From Faunimonas pinastri (GTDB taxonomy: Bacteria; Pseudomonadota; Alphaproteobacteria; Rhizobiales; Afifellaceae): a stretch of DNA of 64,000 nt. The stretch is from positions 372,001-436,000 of the forward strand of contig NZ_FOFG01000001.1 of NCBI RefSeq assembly GCF_900110915.1, written 5' to 3'. The notes beneath the pieces were generated by a model that ran no database searches, had not been told where the DNA came from, and saw only the letters and a list, made by a program, of their open reading frames with translations. Below, in pieces: positions 1-8,433 of the stretch (the stretch's first letter is position 1; every line of letters begins with the position of its first letter). The position numbers were made by a program, and so were the translations under genes.

Positions 1-110
1 CGACCGCGCTGGCCGTGCGCACGGCGGAAGCCGCAGGGATCACGCTTGTCGCGTCCGCCCGGGGCGGCAGCTTCGAGGTTTTCACGCACCCGGGCCGTCT
101 CTCGGCCTGA
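1..110 (+). CDS. fdhD: FdhD, formate dehydrogenase accessory sulfurtransferase (C-terminal fragment)
   Basis: Only the last 35 codons and a TGA stop are inside the window, read in frame from base 3. The end contains AGITLVASARG followed by FEVFTHPGRL, which matches the conserved C-terminus of FdhD. FdhD moves sulfur from the cysteine desulfurase IscS to the molybdenum bis-PGD cofactor of formate dehydrogenase in the cytoplasm, and the enzyme is inactive without it. Its place just upstream of a formate dehydrogenase operon on the same strand supports the call. The catalytic cysteine loop lies outside the window, so I cannot confirm that the gene is intact. Confidence 0.85.
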   Translation, partial: TALAVRTAEAAGITLVASARGGSFEVFTHPGRLSA

Positions 111-131
111 CCGGGCCTGCCCGCTCGCCGG

Positions 132-168
132 TCTGGTACGTTCTGCCGCATCTTTCGGCGGAACCAGA
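132..168 (+). other. imperfect hairpin between fdhD and the formate dehydrogenase operon
   Basis: An 8-bp stem (141-148 with 156-163, one G-U pair) carries a 7-base loop and is extended by TCTGG (132-136) pairing with CCAGA (164-168) across a small bulge. No run of T follows, so it is not a textbook terminator. It could be a weak terminator of fdhD or a leader structure. No function is proven. Confidence 0.3.
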
Positions 169-261
169 GCCCGCTGGCTGAATTGGCCATCGACCAGCTT
201 CGTTCCAGAAACGCGAACGCGCGCGGCGTCGCTGGCTGTCGAGGGAGGGTCGGACAGGCTC

Positions 262-513
262 ATGCGAGAGATGACGGGCATCATCACCGTGGTTCAGGAA
301 GGCCGCTTCCGGCTGGTGGCGGACGACGGCCGGTCCACGCTGTTCGTGCTGTCGCCGAGCGCCCGGCTCGAGCCGCAGGACCTTACCGGCCTCCAGCAGG
401 CAGAGCGGCGCGTCACCGTGCGCTACCGCGACGACCGGGGCCGCATCGCCGGTCTAGCCCACGACATCGTTCCTCCGAGATCCGGACCCACGAGATCACA
501 GGCCGCCGCCTGA
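262..513 (+). CDS. small protein of unknown function, formate dehydrogenase operon
   Basis: This is an 83-residue ORF starting MREMTGIITVVQEGRFR and ending 16 bases before the dehydrogenase alpha gene. I chose ATG at 262 because a purine-rich GAGGGAGG lies at 241-248; a second ATG at 271 is possible. The first 70 residues alternate hydrophobic and charged positions (IITVVQEGRFRLVADDG, then RRVTVRYRDDRGRIAGL), which suggests a small beta-barrel or OB-like fold. There is no signal peptide or membrane segment. I do not recognise the family. Its position between fdhD and the catalytic subunit suggests a role in maturing or regulating formate dehydrogenase, which is inference only. Confidence 0.6.
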   Translation: MREMTGIITVVQEGRFRLVADDGRSTLFVLSPSARLEPQDLTGLQQAERRVTVRYRDDRGRIAGLAHDIVPPRSGPTRSQAAA

Positions 514-529
514 TGGTCGGGAGAACCGC

Positions 530-3500
530 ATGACGATCAACCGCCGAACGCCCGGCAAACGCATCGCTTCCTTTGTCCGGGACTGGTCGCTGCCGCGGCA
601 GCTCGCCGGCGAGCCGTCCAAGTCGACGGCCGCGAAGAGCACGACATCCGAAAAGCTGCAGCCGCGCCTGAAGCTCGCCGACAAGGTCGGCACCTCGATC
701 TGCCCCTATTGCGCGGTCGGTTGCGCGCAGCTGATCTATGCCAGGAACGGCAAGGTCATCCACGTGGAAGGCGATCCGCGCTCTCCCGTGAATGGCGGCC
801 GGCTCTGCCCCAAGGGCGCGGCGACGATGGGCCTCCTCAACAATCCCGAGCGGCTGACGACGGTGAAGTATCGCCGCCCGCACGCGACGGACTGGGAAGA
901 GGTGCCGCTCGACTGGGCCATGGAGCGCATCGCCCGGCTCACCAAGCAGACCCGCGACGAGACCTTCGTGGAAAAGCTGGCGGACGGCACCGTTGTCAAT
1001 CACACGCTCGGCATCGGCGTGCTCGGCGGCGCGACCCTCGACAATGAGGAAAACTACCTCATGAAGAAGGTCTTCGGCGGCGGTCTCGGCGTCGTGGCGA
1101 TCGAGAACCAGGCCCGTCCCTGACATTCGTCGACAGTCCCAAGTTTGGGCGCGACAGTCGGGCGAGGGGCCGCCACCATGTCCCAGTGGGATCTCGTCAA
1201 TTCCGACGTGATCCTCGTCATGGGCTCCAACATGGCGGAGAACCATCCGATCGCCTTCCGCTTCGTCGTGGAAGCGAAGCAGCGCGGTGCCACGATCATT
1301 CACGTCGATCCGCGCTTCACGCGGACCTCGGCGCTGGCCGACATCTATGCGCCGATCCGCTCGGGCACGGACATCGCGTTCCTCGGCGGCATCGTTCGCT
1401 ATCTGCTGGAGAACGATCTCTGGTTCCGGGAATACGCGCTCCCCTACACCAACCTTTCCACGATCATCGAGGACGGGTTTCAGGCGCCGGAGGAATTCGA
1501 CGGCCTCTTCTCCGGCTGGGACGAGGAGAAGCACTCCTACAAGATGGACAGCTGGCAGTATGAAGGCATGGTGGTGCCGACCGCCAATGCCGATCATTCG
1601 GTCGAAGTCAGCGATCCCGAGAAGAAGCACGAGATGACGAAGCGGCCGCCGCGCCGCGACGAGACGCTGCAGGATCCGAACTGCGTCTACCAGATCATGC
1701 GCCGGCGCTTCGCCGCCTATACGCCGGAGATGGTGGAGCGCGTCACGGGCTGTCCGAAGGAAAGCTTCGTCAAGATCGCCGAAGCGATGGCGAAGAATTC
1801 CGGCCGCGAGCGCACGGGCGCTGTCTGCTATGCGCTCGGCTGGACGCATCACACGACCGGCTCGCAGATGATCCGCGCGGCGACGATCATGCAGGGGCTG
1901 CTCGGCAATATGGGCCGCCCCGGCGGCGGCGTGCTGGCGCTGCGCGGTCACTGCTCCATCCAGGGCTCGACGGATATCCCGACGCTCTACGAGATGCTGC
2001 CGACCTATCTGGCGCAGCCCAAGGCCGCCAAGCATCCGACGCTGGAGACGTACCTGGAGGAAGAGACGGTCCCGACCGGCTGGTGGACGAACCTGCCGAA
2101 ATACATGGTGAGCCTGCTGAAGGCCTGGTACGGCGAGCATGCCACGAAGGAGAACGAGTTCGGCTACCAATGGCTGCCGAAGATCGTCGGCGACCATTCC
2201 CAGTTCCCGATGACCTTCGCGATGACCGACGGCTTCATGCGCGGCATGTTCGTGATCGGCCAGAACACGGTGGTCGGCGGCATGAACGCCAAGCTGGTGC
2301 AGAAGGGCCTTGCCGGGCTCGACTGGCTGGTGGTGCGCGACAGCCACGAGGTGGAAACGGCGACCTTCTGGAAAAAGGGCACGCTGATCTCCGAAGGCGA
2401 GATGAAGCCGGAGGATATCGCGACCGAGATCTTCCTGATGCCGGCCTCGCTGCCGGGCGAGAAGGCCGGTACCTTCACCAACACGCAGCGCCTCGTCCAA
2501 TGGCACGACAAGGTGGTGGACGGGCCGGGCGACAGCCGCTCCGATTTGTCCTTCGTCTTCCATCTCGCCAGGCGGTTGAAGGAACTCTACGCCGAAAGCA
2601 CCGAAAAACGCGACGAGCCGATCCGAAAGCTGACCCTGGATTACCCCGTCATCGGCCCGCTGGAAGACCCGGATTCGGAAGCCGTGCTGCAGGAGATCAA
2701 CGGCTATACGACGGCGGACCGCAAGCTCGTCAGCGGCTTCAAGGCCCTGAAGGACGACGGCTCCACGGCCTGCGGTGGCTGGGCCTATTCCGGGCTTTTC
2801 CCGGAGGAGGGGAAGAACCTCACCCGCTCGCGCAAGGCCGATGGCCCCGATGGCAACGGCGCCCATCACGGCTGGGCCTTCGCCTGGCCCTCCAATCGCC
2901 GCACGCTCTACAACCGCGCCTCGGCCGATCCTGAGGGCAAACCCTGGTCGGAGCGCAAGAAGATGATCTGGTGGGACGAGGCCGAGGGCAAGTGGACCGG
3001 GCTCGACATTCCCGATTACGTCGAGGACAAGGCCCCGGGCTACCGGCCCGACTGGTCGAAGGAGCAGACCGGCATGGATGCCATTTCCGGTTCCGATCCC
3101 TTCATCATGATGCCGGACGGGCGCATGGCGCTGTTCACCCCGGCCGGGCTGAAGGACGGGCCGCTGCCGGCGCATTACGAGCCGGTGGAAACGCCGGCGA
3201 AGAACGCGTTCTACAAGGCGCAGTCAAACCCGGCTGCAAAGCGCTTCCACCGCAAGGGCAACGCCCTGCACGAGGTGGCCGACAAGCAATATCCCTACGC
3301 GCTGACGACCTATCGGCTCACCGAGCACCACACGGCCGGTGCGCCGACGCGCGGCGTTCCGACGACGGCGGAACTGCAGCCGGAAAGCTTTGCGGAGATC
3401 CCGCCGGAGCTCGCCGAAAAGCTGGGGGTGCGAACGCTGGACTGGGTGGTACTCTCCACCAAGCGCGGCGAGGTGGAGACGCGGGCCATGGTGACGGAAC

Positions 3501-3712
3501 GGCTCAGGCCGCTGACCATCGATGGTTCCACGGTTTACGAGATCGGCATGCCCTGGCATTTCGGCTGGGCGGGCTACGCCACCGGCGACATCGCCAATAT
3601 CCTGACCTCGATCGTCGCCGATCCCAATGTTTCCATGCACGAGGCCAAGGCGCTGACCTGCAACTTGCGAAAAGGGCGGCTCCGCCGCCATCATGAAGGG
3701 GTCGAGGCATGA
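530..3712 (+). CDS. fdoG: formate dehydrogenase alpha subunit, selenocysteine-containing (FdnG/FdoG type)
   Basis: This is one continuous frame of 1,060 residues interrupted only by TGA at 1121-1123, which is codon 198 and reads as selenocysteine. The flanks NQARP and HSSTVPSLG match the E. coli FdnG active-site stretch NQARV-Sec-HGPTV, where Sec is residue 196. The N-terminus carries a [4Fe-4S] motif at C58, C61, C65 and C93 (CPYCAVGC, then CPKG). Shared blocks DPRFTRT and DIYAPIRSGTDI belong to the Mo/W-bisPGD oxidoreductases. It oxidises formate to CO2 and passes electrons to the Fe-S subunit. Unlike FdnG, its N-terminus has RR at residues 5-6 but no hydrophobic segment after it, so a Tat signal is not evident. 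The stop overlaps the start of fdoH by 4 bases. Confidence 0.96.
1121..1155 (+). promoter_or_regulatory. UGA selenocysteine codon and bacterial SECIS element
   Basis: Counting the U of UGA (1121) as 1, a bulged U falls at position 17 (1137) and the apical loop has G23 and U24 (1143-1144), as in E. coli fdhF and fdnG. The upper stem is CCCA (1138-1141) with TGGG (1146-1149) around loop AGTT. G1136 pairs with C1150, and GTCG (1129-1132) with CGAC (1152-1155). This is the structure SelB binds to deliver Sec-tRNA. It shows that the TGA is a codon, not a stop or a mutation. Confidence 0.93.
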
Positions 3713-4662
3713 CCGAGGCCTGGGACACTGCCAAGCCGTGGATCTCGAAATCCGCCGGCATGATCGAGGGCTCGCTGCATCCGCGCGTCCTCGATTACAC
3801 CGACTCCTTTATCGACGAGGTGATCCCGAACGAGTCGGAACTCACCGCCGGCGTGACGATCGAGCCCGGCAAGAGCTACGGCTTCTTCACCGACACGACG
3901 CTCTGCATCGGCTGCAAGGCCTGCGAGGTCGCCTGCAAGGAATGGAACCAACTGCCCGCCGAAGAGCAGGGCATGTCGGGCATGAGCTACGACAATACCC
4001 GCGGGCTCTCTTCCTCCACCTGGCGGCACGTCACCTTCGTGGAGAAGGTCGATCGCGAGCACACCGACGACATGCAGCCGTTCCAGTCGAACTGGCTGAT
4101 GATGAGCGATGTCTGCAAGCACTGCGCCAATGCGCCGTGCCTGGAAGCCTGCCCGACGGGTGCGCTGTTTCGCACCGAGTTCGACACGGTCGTGGTGCAG
4201 CAGGACATCTGCAACGGCTGCGGCTATTGCGTGCCGGCCTGTCCATTCGGCGTGGTCGATCTCGATATGAGCGACGGCAAGGCGCACAAATGCACGCTCT
4301 GCTATGACCGCCTCAAGGGCGGGCTGGAGCCGGCCTGCGCCAAGTCCTGCCCGACGGATTCCATCCAGTTCGGCGAGTGGGACGACCTCTACGAGCGCGC
4401 GCAGGAGCGGGTGGAGGACCTGCACGAGCGGGGCGCCACCAACGCCTATCTCTACGGCACGCCCGGTGCTCCCGGCGCGACCGGTGGGCTGGAGCGGCTG
4501 CAGGCCTTCTTCCTGTTGTCCGACCGGCCGGAGGTCTACGGCCTTCCCGCCGCGCCCACCCGTCCCTCGCGGCGCGTCGCGCCGGCACTCGGCACGGGCC
4601 TCGCCACGGCGGCGAGCCTGGCGCTGGCGGCCATCTTCCTGTTCTCCGGCAAGCGGCGCTGA
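3709..4662 (+). CDS. fdoH: formate dehydrogenase beta subunit, four-cluster Fe-S protein
   Basis: This 317-residue protein matches FdnH/FdoH. Four cysteine groups are visible: CIGCKACEVACKEW, the group CKHCANAPC with its following CP, CNGCGYCVPACPFG, and CTLCYDRL with its following CAKSCP. Together they form four [4Fe-4S] clusters that carry electrons from the alpha subunit to the membrane. Near the end, about 20 hydrophobic residues (ALGTGLATAASLALAAIFLF) before KRR make a membrane anchor, as in FdnH. The start overlaps the stop of fdoG (ATGA), implying translational coupling. The membrane subunit begins 4 bases downstream. Confidence 0.95.
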   Translation: MTEAWDTAKPWISKSAGMIEGSLHPRVLDYTDSFIDEVIPNESELTAGVTIEPGKSYGFFTDTTLCIGCKACEVACKEWNQLPAEEQGMSGMSYDNTRGLSSSTWRHVTFVEKVDREHTDDMQPFQSNWLMMSDVCKHCANAPCLEACPTGALFRTEFDTVVVQQDICNGCGYCVPACPFGVVDLDMSDGKAHKCTLCYDRLKGGLEPACAKSCPTDSIQFGEWDDLYERAQERVEDLHERGATNAYLYGTPGAPGATGGLERLQAFFLLSDRPEVYGLPAAPTRPSRRVAPALGTGLATAASLALAAIFLFSGKRR

Positions 4663-4666
4663 TCCC

Positions 4667-5761
4667 ATGACCCTGGTAAACGACGTTCCCTTCGACCGGC
4701 GCGAGCGCGGCACCCGCAAGGCGGAGCGCCAGCCCGGTGGAGCGAAGGACACGCCCACCTATTACGGCCATCCCGCGCTGAAGGCCGCGCCCTGGGGCTG
4801 GCTCGTCTGGTCCTACATCTTCGTGGCGGGCACGGCGGGTGCGGCACAGGTCATCGGCACGGCGGCGCAGCTTTCCGGCCGGGAAGACCTGAAGCCTGTC
4901 CGCGACAACGGCCGGATCATCGGCATGCTCGGTGCGCTCGCCGGCGCGCCGCTGCTGATCGCCGACCTCCACACGCCGAAGCGCTTCTACAACATGTTGC
5001 GCATCTTCCGTTCGACCTCGCCGATGTCGATCGGAACCTTCACGCTGCTCTCCTTCAGCGGCTTCACGGGTCTGACCGTGCTGCCGCAAGCGTTGCGCCG
5101 GTTGTTTCCCTTCTGGCGGGGGAAGAAGGCCGTCGAGACGGTGGCCGACGTCGCGCAGTTTCCGGCCGCCGTCGCCGGACTGGGCATGACGAGCTATACG
5201 GCCGCGCTGCTGTCGGCCACGAGCAGTCCGCTCTGGGCCGCCGCGCCAAAGGAGCTGGGCGGGCGCTTCGCGGCGTCATCGGTCGCGTCCGGGGCGGCGG
5301 CGCTCGCGCTGGTGGAAGAACTCAACGACCGGCCGGCCAATGCGCGGCTGCTTGGCAAGCTCGCCCTCGTCGCGACGGCGGCGAACCTCGTCTTCTCCCG
5401 CCTTTCCCGGCTGAAATACCGCGAGCGCAAGGTGGAAGCCGCCATCGACGCCGATCCGGCGACCGCCACCGCCTATCGCGCGGCGACGGTGATCGGCGTC
5501 GGCGTCCCGCTCTTCTGCCTCGGCGTCAGCCTGCTGTCGGGCCGACATTCGCGACGCCTGTCGCTGACGGCCTCGCTGGCGACCCTCGCCGGCGGCCTCC
5601 TGATGCGCAAGGCCGTGATGCAGGCCGGCGAGAACTCCGCCAACAATTCCGCCATTTCGCTCACCTTTGCCCGCGAGGACGGGGGCAGGGGCGAGCTGCC
5701 GCCGGGCGCGCGTCCGCTCATCCCGGCCGAGGACGGCACTCGCCGTCGCCGGCTGCACTGA
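4667..5761 (+). CDS. NrfD/PsrC-type membrane subunit of formate dehydrogenase
   Basis: This is a 364-residue polytopic protein starting MTLVNDVPFDRR. The block TYYGHPALKAAPWGWLVWSYIFVAGTAGA and the later DLHTPKRFYNMLRIFRSTSPMSIG are typical of NrfD/PsrC quinone-interacting subunits, which bind no haem. About eight hydrophobic segments follow. It should pass electrons from the beta subunit to the quinone pool. Its place straight after fdoH, on the same strand, makes it the anchor of this dehydrogenase. E. coli and many relatives use cytochrome b556 (FdnI) here instead, so the complex is a mixed type. The ATG at 4667 comes 4 bases after the fdoH stop. Confidence 0.85.
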   Translation: MTLVNDVPFDRRERGTRKAERQPGGAKDTPTYYGHPALKAAPWGWLVWSYIFVAGTAGAAQVIGTAAQLSGREDLKPVRDNGRIIGMLGALAGAPLLIADLHTPKRFYNMLRIFRSTSPMSIGTFTLLSFSGFTGLTVLPQALRRLFPFWRGKKAVETVADVAQFPAAVAGLGMTSYTAALLSATSSPLWAAAPKELGGRFAASSVASGAAALALVEELNDRPANARLLGKLALVATAANLVFSRLSRLKYRERKVEAAIDADPATATAYRAATVIGVGVPLFCLGVSLLSGRHSRRLSLTASLATLAGGLLMRKAVMQAGENSANNSAISLTFAREDGGRGELPPGARPLIPAEDGTRRRRLH

Positions 5762-5770
5762 GGACGCGCC

Positions 5771-6124
5771 ATGGCCAAGCCCGTCTCCTCGCACGCCATC
5801 GCCGAGAAGGTCGTCACGGATCTCGATGCGATCATCCGCAATAAGCCCAAGGAGCTGCACGAGCCGCTGACGGACGCGATCCGCCCGCTGCTCCGGGTCC
5901 GCGAACGGATGATCTACGCCTTCCGCGAAGGTCCGACACCCGGGACGCGCGCGCAGCTCGACGATCTGAACGCGCTGGTGAGTCTCGCCTACGGCGCGGA
6001 ATATCCGCAGGTCGGCGTCGACTGGGAAAAGATCCAGGACACGCGGGACGAACTGCGGAAATTCCTGGAGAAATACCCGGTTCTCGCCGAAGCGGAAGAA
6101 AAGCGGTCGCTTCCAGAGTTCTAG
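5771..6124 (+). CDS. small soluble protein of unknown function ending the fdh operon
   Basis: This 117-residue protein starts 9 bases after the membrane subunit, so it is the last gene of the operon. It is mostly helical and charged (DAIIRNKPKELHEPL, then WEKIQDTRDELRKFLEKY), without cysteines, signal peptide or membrane segment. It is too short for, and unlike, the roughly 300-residue zinc protein FdhE that often ends fdh operons. I do not recognise the family. A chaperone or assembly role for the dehydrogenase is possible from context alone. Codon use and GC resemble its neighbours. Confidence 0.75.
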   Translation: MAKPVSSHAIAEKVVTDLDAIIRNKPKELHEPLTDAIRPLLRVRERMIYAFREGPTPGTRAQLDDLNALVSLAYGAEYPQVGVDWEKIQDTRDELRKFLEKYPVLAEAEEKRSLPEF

Positions 6125-6189
6125 GCCGCACGCGCCTGTTGCCCGGCCTTCCAGCCCGGCCCCCCTCCGGCTACCGGGTCCGACCCTGC

Positions 6190-6211
6190 CGTTCGGCACG
6201 CCTGCCGAACG
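6190..6211 (+). other. strong hairpin between fdh operon and metQ
   Basis: CGTTCGGCA (6190-6198) is a perfect inverted repeat of TGCCGAACG (6203-6211) around a 4-base loop. No T-run follows on the plus strand. It may end the fdh operon or sit in the metQ leader. The rest of this 204-base gap shows no riboswitch I can name. Confidence 0.4.
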
Positions 6212-6328
6212 ATATTCCGGGCTTTCGGCCAACAACGCAAAGCGCTTTCTCGGGATTGGCGCCAAGTCTGGTTAGACCGGAGAGAATGAACCGCAAGGCG
6301 CTCGATCGCGCCGCCGGAAAGGACTGCC

Positions 6329-7129
6329 ATGCCTCAACTTTCAAGCAAGATCCTGGGTCTCGTCGCCGGTACGGCGCTGGCTCTCGCTTCCTTCGTCCCT
6401 GCCTATGCGGCTGAAAAGCTGAAGCTCGGCGTGATGGGCGGCGAGGAAGAGGAAATCGCGGAGGTCGCCAAGCAGGTGGCGGCCAGGAACGGCCTCGATC
6501 TGCAACTCGTGACCTTCTCCGATTATACGATCCCCAACGAGGCGCTGGAGCATGGCGACCTCGACGCAAACGCCTTTCAGCACAAGCCCTATCTGGATGC
6601 TCAGATCCAGGCGCACGGCTACCATATCGTCCCGATCGGCTACACGATCGTGGAGCCGATCGGCCTTTATTCTTCCAGGCACAAGAGCTTCGACGACATT
6701 CCGCAGGGTGCGCAGATCGGCATCCCGAACGATCCCAGCAATGGTGGGCGCGCGTTGATCCTTCTGGCCGAACACGGCCTGATCAAGCTGAAGGACGGCA
6801 CCGGCCTGACGCCGTCGGTGCTCGATATCAGCGAGAACCCGAAGAAGGTGCAGATCCGCGAAGTGGACGCCGCGCAGATCTCCCGTTATCTGCCGGATCT
6901 CGATGGCGCGGTGATCAACACGACTTACGCGCTGGGGGCCGGGCTCGATCCGACGAAAACGCTGATTGCGGAGAAGCGGGTCGGTAATCCCTACGGCAAC
7001 CTCATCGCGGTGCGCGAGAGCGACCGCGACAAGCCGGTCTTCAAGACGCTGGTCGCCGCCTACCAGTCCAGGGAAGTGGCCGACTTCCTGAAGACGCGCT
7101 TCAAGGGTGCTATCCTGCCGGCCTGGTAA
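6329..7129 (+). CDS. metQ: MetQ/NlpA-family methionine-class ABC substrate-binding protein
   Basis: This 266-residue protein has a Sec signal peptide (hydrophobic LGLVAGTALALASFVPAYA, cleavage near residue 27) and the MetQ/NlpA body: KLGVMGGEEEEIAEVAKQVA, then GDLDANAFQHKPYLDAQ, then IPNDPSNGGRALILL. It should capture methionine or a related amino acid in the periplasm for a MetNI transporter. No lipobox cysteine follows the signal, so it is probably soluble rather than a lipoprotein. The metN and metI genes are not beside it or anywhere in the window. A stem-loop terminator follows at 7164. Confidence 0.85.
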   Translation: MPQLSSKILGLVAGTALALASFVPAYAAEKLKLGVMGGEEEEIAEVAKQVAARNGLDLQLVTFSDYTIPNEALEHGDLDANAFQHKPYLDAQIQAHGYHIVPIGYTIVEPIGLYSSRHKSFDDIPQGAQIGIPNDPSNGGRALILLAEHGLIKLKDGTGLTPSVLDISENPKKVQIREVDAAQISRYLPDLDGAVINTTYALGAGLDPTKTLIAEKRVGNPYGNLIAVRESDRDKPVFKTLVAAYQSREVADFLKTRFKGAILPAW

Positions 7130-7163
7130 GGCCCATTTCCGAGCGCAGGAACGTCAGCGACAG

Positions 7164-7193
7164 ATGAGGCGGGGCAATCCCGCCTCATTTGCA
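7164..7193 (+). terminator. rho-independent terminator after metQ
   Basis: ATGAGGCGGG (7164-7173) pairs perfectly with CCCGCCTCAT (7179-7188) around a 5-base loop, then TTGCA. It lies 35 bases past the metQ stop, and just beyond the 3' end of selC on the opposite strand. Confidence 0.75.
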
Positions 7194-7221
7194 TTTGGGG
7201 ATTGAAAACGGGGGGAGGGAT

Positions 7222-7314
7222 TGGCGGAGGCGGATGGGAATCGAACCCACCACACGCGTTTGGCGTGTCTCTGGTTTTGAAGACCAGGAGGGCCACCAGA
7301 CCCCTGTCGCCTCC
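7222..7314 (-). tRNA. selC: selenocysteine tRNA, anticodon UCA
   Basis: Read on the minus strand, the RNA starts GGAGGCGA and ends CGCCUCCGCCA, so CCA is encoded. The anticodon arm is CUGGU-CUUCAAA-ACCAG, giving anticodon UCA, which decodes UGA. At about 93 bases it has the long variable arm (GACACGC paired with GCGUGU) and extended acceptor of tRNA-Sec. The T loop is UUCGAUU. It supplies selenocysteine for the formate dehydrogenase 3.5 kb away, after serylation and conversion by SelA, whose gene is also close by. Confidence 0.96.
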
Positions 7315-7351
7315 GCAAGCAGGCCCGGACCATACGGGCCACCCGGCACGC

Positions 7352-7379
7352 ACTACACCGGTTCCGGCAGGCGGTTCAA
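7352..7379 (-). promoter_or_regulatory. possible selC promoter
   Basis: On the minus strand TTGAAC (7379-7374) is followed after 16 bases by TGTAGT (7357-7352), each 4 of 6 against the sigma-70 consensus. It would start transcription about 30 bases before the tRNA. Weak evidence. Confidence 0.3.
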
Positions 7380-7416
7380 GCCTCGCCGGAATACCGGATC
7401 GTGCAGGGCCGGATCG

Positions 7417-7746
7417 TCAGCTCTTGATGCCGAACCGGTTGAGACCGAGGGCGCTGCTCCGGGAACCCACCTTCAGCGGGTCGCCGGCACGCGCCCTGGA
7501 GCCGGAAGACGGCGCGGAGGCAGCCCGTTCGGCCGTGCTGGCGGGAATGATCCCCTCGGCCAGCAATTCGTTGCGGGCCTGCTTCCGGCACATGTCCTTG
7601 GACTGCGGCTCGGCGGCGGTTTCGTCCCGCTTGATGCTGATCTTGCTGCGGACTTCGGGAAGATCCCACTTGCCGCGGCCGTTTTCGCGTTCGAAGATCT
7701 GCTGGGCTCGACGTTCGACCAATTGGTCATAAGGAAAAACTGCCAT
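7417..7746 (-). CDS. small basic protein of unknown function
   Basis: This is a 109-residue ORF with a strong ribosome site (AAGGAG nine bases before ATG at 7746), which is the main reason I accept it. The N-terminal half, YDQLVERRAQQIFERENGRGKWDLPEV, is helical and resembles small rhizobial proteins of the DUF2934 kind, though the match is loose. The C-terminal half is Ala/Ser/Arg-rich and probably unstructured. No signal peptide or membrane segment is present. The stop comes about 100 bases before selC on the same strand, so transcription could run on into the tRNA. The function is unknown. Confidence 0.6.
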   Translation of the reverse strand: MAVFPYDQLVERRAQQIFERENGRGKWDLPEVRSKISIKRDETAAEPQSKDMCRKQARNELLAEGIIPASTAERAASAPSSGSRARAGDPLKVGSRSSALGLNRFGIKS

Positions 7747-7983
7747 CGTCGATGCTCCTTCTGCGATCCTCGCACCTTACGCTTTTGCGGGAGAGAAGCC
7801 CGTTTTTTCTACATCCGGACGGCCGGAGACTTGCGAAAAGCCGGGCTCTGACCGGAGCAAGAGTGAGATCCGGGGCAAATTTCCCGGCCACGAGCCCCGT
7901 GATTCCATCAACATGCCTGGATTTTCCCGGAACGATTCCGCCGCAGCCGCGTCATATTCGTTAACAAATGAGGGAATACGGAA

Positions 7984-8367
7984 ATGTTGCGGGTGCTGAT
8001 CGTCGAAGACGAGCCCATTATTGCCCTCGACCTCTCGACTATTCTCGAAGACGCCGGCTATGCGGTGGTGGGGATCGCATCCACCATGGCGAAGGCGCTG
8101 AAGCTGGCCGACGATCACGGGATCGATCTGGCGCTCCTCGACGTGAACCTTGCCGGCCGTCATGATGGCGTGGAGACCGCCAAGCACCTCTGCAAGGATT
8201 ACGGCGTTCGCTCGCTCTTCGTCACCGGTGCGCTCGACCAGAGGCTTGAGGCCTCCGTGGCCGACTGCAACCCGGTCGGCTTCATCGGTAAGCCCTACCG
8301 CGAAAAGCACATCCGCGAGGCGCTGGCCGGGGTGAACGACAACCTCGCATGCGTTCGCGCCGGCTGA
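7984..8367 (+). CDS. single-domain response regulator (receiver only)
   Basis: This 127-residue protein is one CheY-like receiver domain: acidic pocket E8-D9, phosphate-accepting D53 in LALLDVNL, the conserved Thr in FVTGA, and the Lys in GKPY. No output domain follows. Such proteins, common in rhizobia, act by protein contact or as phosphate shuttles or sinks in phosphorelays. No histidine kinase lies beside it, so its partner is unknown. GAGGGAA sits about seven bases before ATG. It converges on the selA operon. Confidence 0.9.
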   Translation: MLRVLIVEDEPIIALDLSTILEDAGYAVVGIASTMAKALKLADDHGIDLALLDVNLAGRHDGVETAKHLCKDYGVRSLFVTGALDQRLEASVADCNPVGFIGKPYREKHIREALAGVNDNLACVRAG

Positions 8368-8433
8368 GGGGCTGGTCCCGGCGGCCCCGTTAAAGCGGGC
8401 CGATCCCAGCGGCGCGATCTTGCCGGCGAACTC

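Noticed and set aside
530-600. Tat signal peptide on FdoG
   Set aside because: The N-terminus has an RR pair but lacks the hydrophobic region and AxA cleavage site, so I did not call it.
1121-1144. Stop codon that splits fdoG into two genes (pseudogene or frameshift)
   Set aside because: The frame is unbroken on both sides, the flanks match the FdnG selenocysteine site, and a correct SECIS, selC and selA are present.
413-3175. 920-codon ORF antisense to fdoG
   Set aside because: A shadow of the GC-rich codon pattern of fdoG; Arg/Gly/His-rich with no family resemblance, while the sense frame is clearly homologous.
6125-6328. SAM riboswitch before metQ
   Set aside because: I compared the leader with the SAM-II pattern and found no matching pseudoknot core; only an ordinary hairpin is seen.
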